This document shows, in pieces, positions 41,021-42,849 of a stretch of 42,849 nucleotides of DNA. The DNA is from Maribacter sp. (GTDB taxonomy: Bacteria > Bacteroidota > Bacteroidia > Flavobacteriales > Flavobacteriaceae). The first letter of the stretch is position 1, and every line of letters begins with the position of its first letter. The notes beneath the pieces were generated by a model. The model ran no database searches. It worked only from the letters and a program-made list of their open reading frames with translations, and was not told the origin of the DNA. The translations under genes and the position numbers were made by a program. The stretch is from positions 1 through 42,849 of the forward strand of contig NZ_JADGES010000016.1 in the NCBI RefSeq assembly GCF_016744255.1, in the 5' to 3' direction.

Positions 41021-41668
41021 ATGAGAAAAATAGTTGAATTTCAAAAAGAAAACGGATTAGTTCCAGACGGGATAATCGGTAAAAACACCCTAAAAGCTTT
41101 CCAAGCTCAATTTGGGGTTTCAAAAATTCAGTTAGCACATTTTCTAGGACAACTACACCACGAAACTAATGGATTTAAGTACGATACAGAAAACCTTAAC
41201 TATTCCGCTATTGGCTTAATAAAGACCTTTTCGTATTACCGAAAAAACAAAGTACAGGCCTACCAAGATGGGAGAACCTGGGGGCATAAAGCCAATCAAG
41301 AAAAAATAGCCAATAAAGTCTATTGGGATAAAAACAGAAACCCATCTCACCAACTTGGAAACACCAACTATGGCGATGGATGGAAATATAGAGGTCGTGG
41401 AGCAATACAGTTAACAGGACTTTTTAATTACAAAAAGTTTGCAAAATGGATAAAAGATGTTACTATTTTAGAAAATCCTGAAAAAGTTGCTTACAGTTTT
41501 TACTTTACCTCTGCTAAATATTTTTTTGAAGAAAATAAACTTTGGAATTTAGCAAATAACATAAATAGAGATTCTATAGTAAAAATAACCAAAGCAATTA
41601 ATGGCGGACTCAACGGCATAGAGGAGCGTATTCGCATGACTAGGTACTACTATAATAAAATGAGATAA
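41021..41668 (+). CDS. GH19 family lysozyme (phage endolysin)
   Basis: 215 aa. A short peptidoglycan-binding-like start (FQKENGLVPDGIIGKNTLKA) leads into a GH19 chitinase/lysozyme fold: QLHHETNG with the catalytic Glu48, GDGWKYRGRGAIQLTG (a strong GH19 signature), and TKAINGGLNGIEER. It cleaves the glycan strands of peptidoglycan at the end of infection. No signal peptide, so the holin-like protein probably releases it. Overlaps the next gene by one base. Confidence 0.9.
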   Translation: MRKIVEFQKENGLVPDGIIGKNTLKAFQAQFGVSKIQLAHFLGQLHHETNGFKYDTENLNYSAIGLIKTFSYYRKNKVQAYQDGRTWGHKANQEKIANKVYWDKNRNPSHQLGNTNYGDGWKYRGRGAIQLTGLFNYKKFAKWIKDVTILENPEKVAYSFYFTSAKYFFEENKLWNLANNINRDSIVKITKAINGGLNGIEERIRMTRYYYNKMR

Positions 41669-42285
41669 TGAAATACTGGAGCATATATATTATAATAATT
41701 CTTTTAGGAGCTTGTGGTTACTTAGGGTACAGTAGAGCTAATAAAAACAACTACATTAAAGAATTAAAAACAAACCAGTTTCAATTACTACAAGAGAAAG
41801 ATGCACAAATTGTAAATCTAAGAATAGGTCAGAAAGAATTTTTAACGCAAATAGATACTCGATTTGCATACTTACACCAGGTGTTAGATAGTGCCAGCAT
41901 CAAACAAAAAAATATAGAAAAAATTGTAATTCAGAAAATATACTACAAAGATTCTACGCACAACAAAATTAGTTTAGAAACTGTTTTAAAAGGCATAGAA
42001 AATTCCGTGGCCATTACACAAGATTTCACCGATAAAAGTAACTGCCTAACGATTAATGGGCAAGTTAGCTACAATGGTAAAGATTTGTCTGTAAACATAT
42101 TAGAAAGGGAGTTTAATAGCGAAACGCAAACGGTATCGCATGTAAAAAGGAAGCAATGGAAATGGTTGTTTTTAAAATCTAGATTCTTAGGGCGTAGACA
42201 AATAAAAGTTACCACATTCAATGCATGCGGAAAAACTAAAACCCTCATTTTAGAAAAGAAAAAAGGATTATGGCAGAAAAATTAG
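41668..42285 (+). CDS. Spanin-like membrane coiled-coil protein
   Basis: 205 aa. N-terminal span (IYIIIILLGACGYLGYS), then a periplasmic-type coiled coil (ELKTNQFQLLQEKDAQIVNL) and a basic C-terminal domain. Topology and position right after the endolysin match an inner-membrane spanin, or a Bacteroidota DUF6549-like protein. No separate outer-membrane partner was found. It overlaps the next gene by 16 bases. Confidence 0.55.
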   Translation: MKYWSIYIIIILLGACGYLGYSRANKNNYIKELKTNQFQLLQEKDAQIVNLRIGQKEFLTQIDTRFAYLHQVLDSASIKQKNIEKIVIQKIYYKDSTHNKISLETVLKGIENSVAITQDFTDKSNCLTINGQVSYNGKDLSVNILEREFNSETQTVSHVKRKQWKWLFLKSRFLGRRQIKVTTFNACGKTKTLILEKKKGLWQKN

Positions 42286-42638
42286 ATTACAAAGCAATAG
42301 CTATTCAGGCAGGGATTACGGCTATAGTATTTGCCGCGGTAAATAAGATTTTTACCCCAACGCAAAACGCAATAGGTTTAGCCGAAAAAGCAATAGCCTT
42401 TATGCCAATAGAACACCAAGCCAAATTTGCCGATTCGGTTACGGTAGAGAATGCTCGGGACAATAAATGGTTAGCAGAGCAATTATCCAATTTAGACCCA
42501 AACGACCCTAATATTTATAAGGATATAAACAAAACTAGCATTGGTAATTCTGCATACATAGCCCTGTATGGTTCACATGAAGGTGCAAGAAAAAAAAGTT
42601 TAAGAATATTAAATAATATTAAAACCCAATTAGCATGA
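42270..42638 (+). CDS. Late membrane-associated protein, unknown
   Basis: 122 aa. Hydrophobic N-terminal segment (residues about 10-25, IAIQAGITAIVFAAVNKIF), then a helical domain (WLAEQLSNLDPNDPNIYKDI; GARKKSLRILNNIKT). It overlaps its neighbours at both ends (16 and 4 bases). It may be a minor virion membrane protein or part of lysis. Confidence 0.45.
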   Translation: MAEKLDYKAIAIQAGITAIVFAAVNKIFTPTQNAIGLAEKAIAFMPIEHQAKFADSVTVENARDNKWLAEQLSNLDPNDPNIYKDINKTSIGNSAYIALYGSHEGARKKSLRILNNIKTQLA

Positions 42639-42849
42639 AAACTAAACCAATAGCTATAGGAGCTGCAATAGGTTTAGGCGTATTGTTTTTAATCACCAAA
42701 ACCAAATCTGTTTTTTCCCCATTAATTTATAATCAAAAAATAAGGGGAAACGATGTACATGGTTCAGGGGCTTATGGTGCGTCTAGAGGAGATAAAATTC
42801 ATAACGGGGAAGATATTATTGCACAACCAGGACAAGCAATAAAAGCTCC
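42635..42849 (+). CDS. M23 family metallopeptidase, membrane-anchored (runs off the window)
   Basis: The first 71 residues are visible from ATG 42635. One N-terminal span (IAIGAAIGLGVLFLITKT), then the start of an M23 domain: HNGEDIIAQPGQAIKA contains the zinc ligands His56 and Asp60 (HxxxD) and the 'G..V.A' strand. M23 enzymes cut peptidoglycan cross-links. Being membrane-bound, it could serve entry (in the virion) or lysis. The second zinc motif is beyond the edge. Confidence 0.8.
   Translation, partial: MKTKPIAIGAAIGLGVLFLITKTKSVFSPLIYNQKIRGNDVHGSGAYGASRGDKIHNGEDIIAQPGQAIKA

Overview
The window is AT-rich DNA from a Bacteroidota bacterium, most likely a marine Flavobacteriaceae. The signs are Bacteroidota-type promoter boxes (TAnnTTTG), an ECF sigma/FecR pair, lipoprotein signals, a Bacteroidota-type phage integrase and pectate-lyase-like adhesins. 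Bases 1-4270 are chromosome: a partial FecR-like anti-sigma gene, its sigma factor and a thioredoxin-domain (YyaL/DUF255) lipoprotein. A tRNA-Arg(UCU) with a strong terminator ends this part. An integrase gene starts about 120 bases further on and opens a large prophage that runs off the right edge, so attR is not visible.

Prophage layout. 4.4-7.4 kb: integrase, lipoproteins and membrane proteins (lysogeny or cargo genes). 7.4-8.4 kb: a leftward CI-like repressor, a divergent control region and the first early gene. 8.5-16 kb: a tightly packed rightward early operon. It includes a putative DNA-binding replication protein, a zinc-ribbon protein, a piece of sliding clamp, a protein resembling DnaA domain IV alone, a D12-class adenine methylase, and a nucleoid-associated (NA37) protein split by one in-frame TAA. 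26-42.8 kb: the late region. It has a transglutaminase-like protein, a likely highly expressed capsid-type protein with its own terminator, a run of proteins each with one C-terminal membrane anchor, three large exported adhesion or polysaccharide-degrading proteins, and a lysis set (holin-like, GH19 lysozyme, spanin-like, M23 peptidase). I see no terminase, portal, HK97-type capsid, tape measure or tail gene in the window. A membrane-containing, possibly tailless virion is an open possibility.

The most unusual part is 16.2-24.7 kb. It is an array of about 20 very small genes separated by structured, gene-poor DNA. Reading the arms by eye gives an unbroken alternating chain of imperfect inverted repeats from about 17.46 to 24.66 kb. 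Each AAC or GTT triplet is shared by two pairs: one pair spans a gene (8-19 bp, different for every gene) and the next pair spans an intergenic site. That is the geometry of integron gene cassettes and attC sites, but with longer, cassette-specific arms. One unit (469 bp) is present twice without a difference, and its ends fall on the AAC triplets. A second tyrosine recombinase (287 aa, all catalytic residues present, no IntI-type insertion evident) lies directly beside the array. The prophage already has another integrase at its tRNA end. I infer a phage-borne, integron-like cassette-collecting system. The repeats and the duplication are seen directly; the role of the recombinase is inference.
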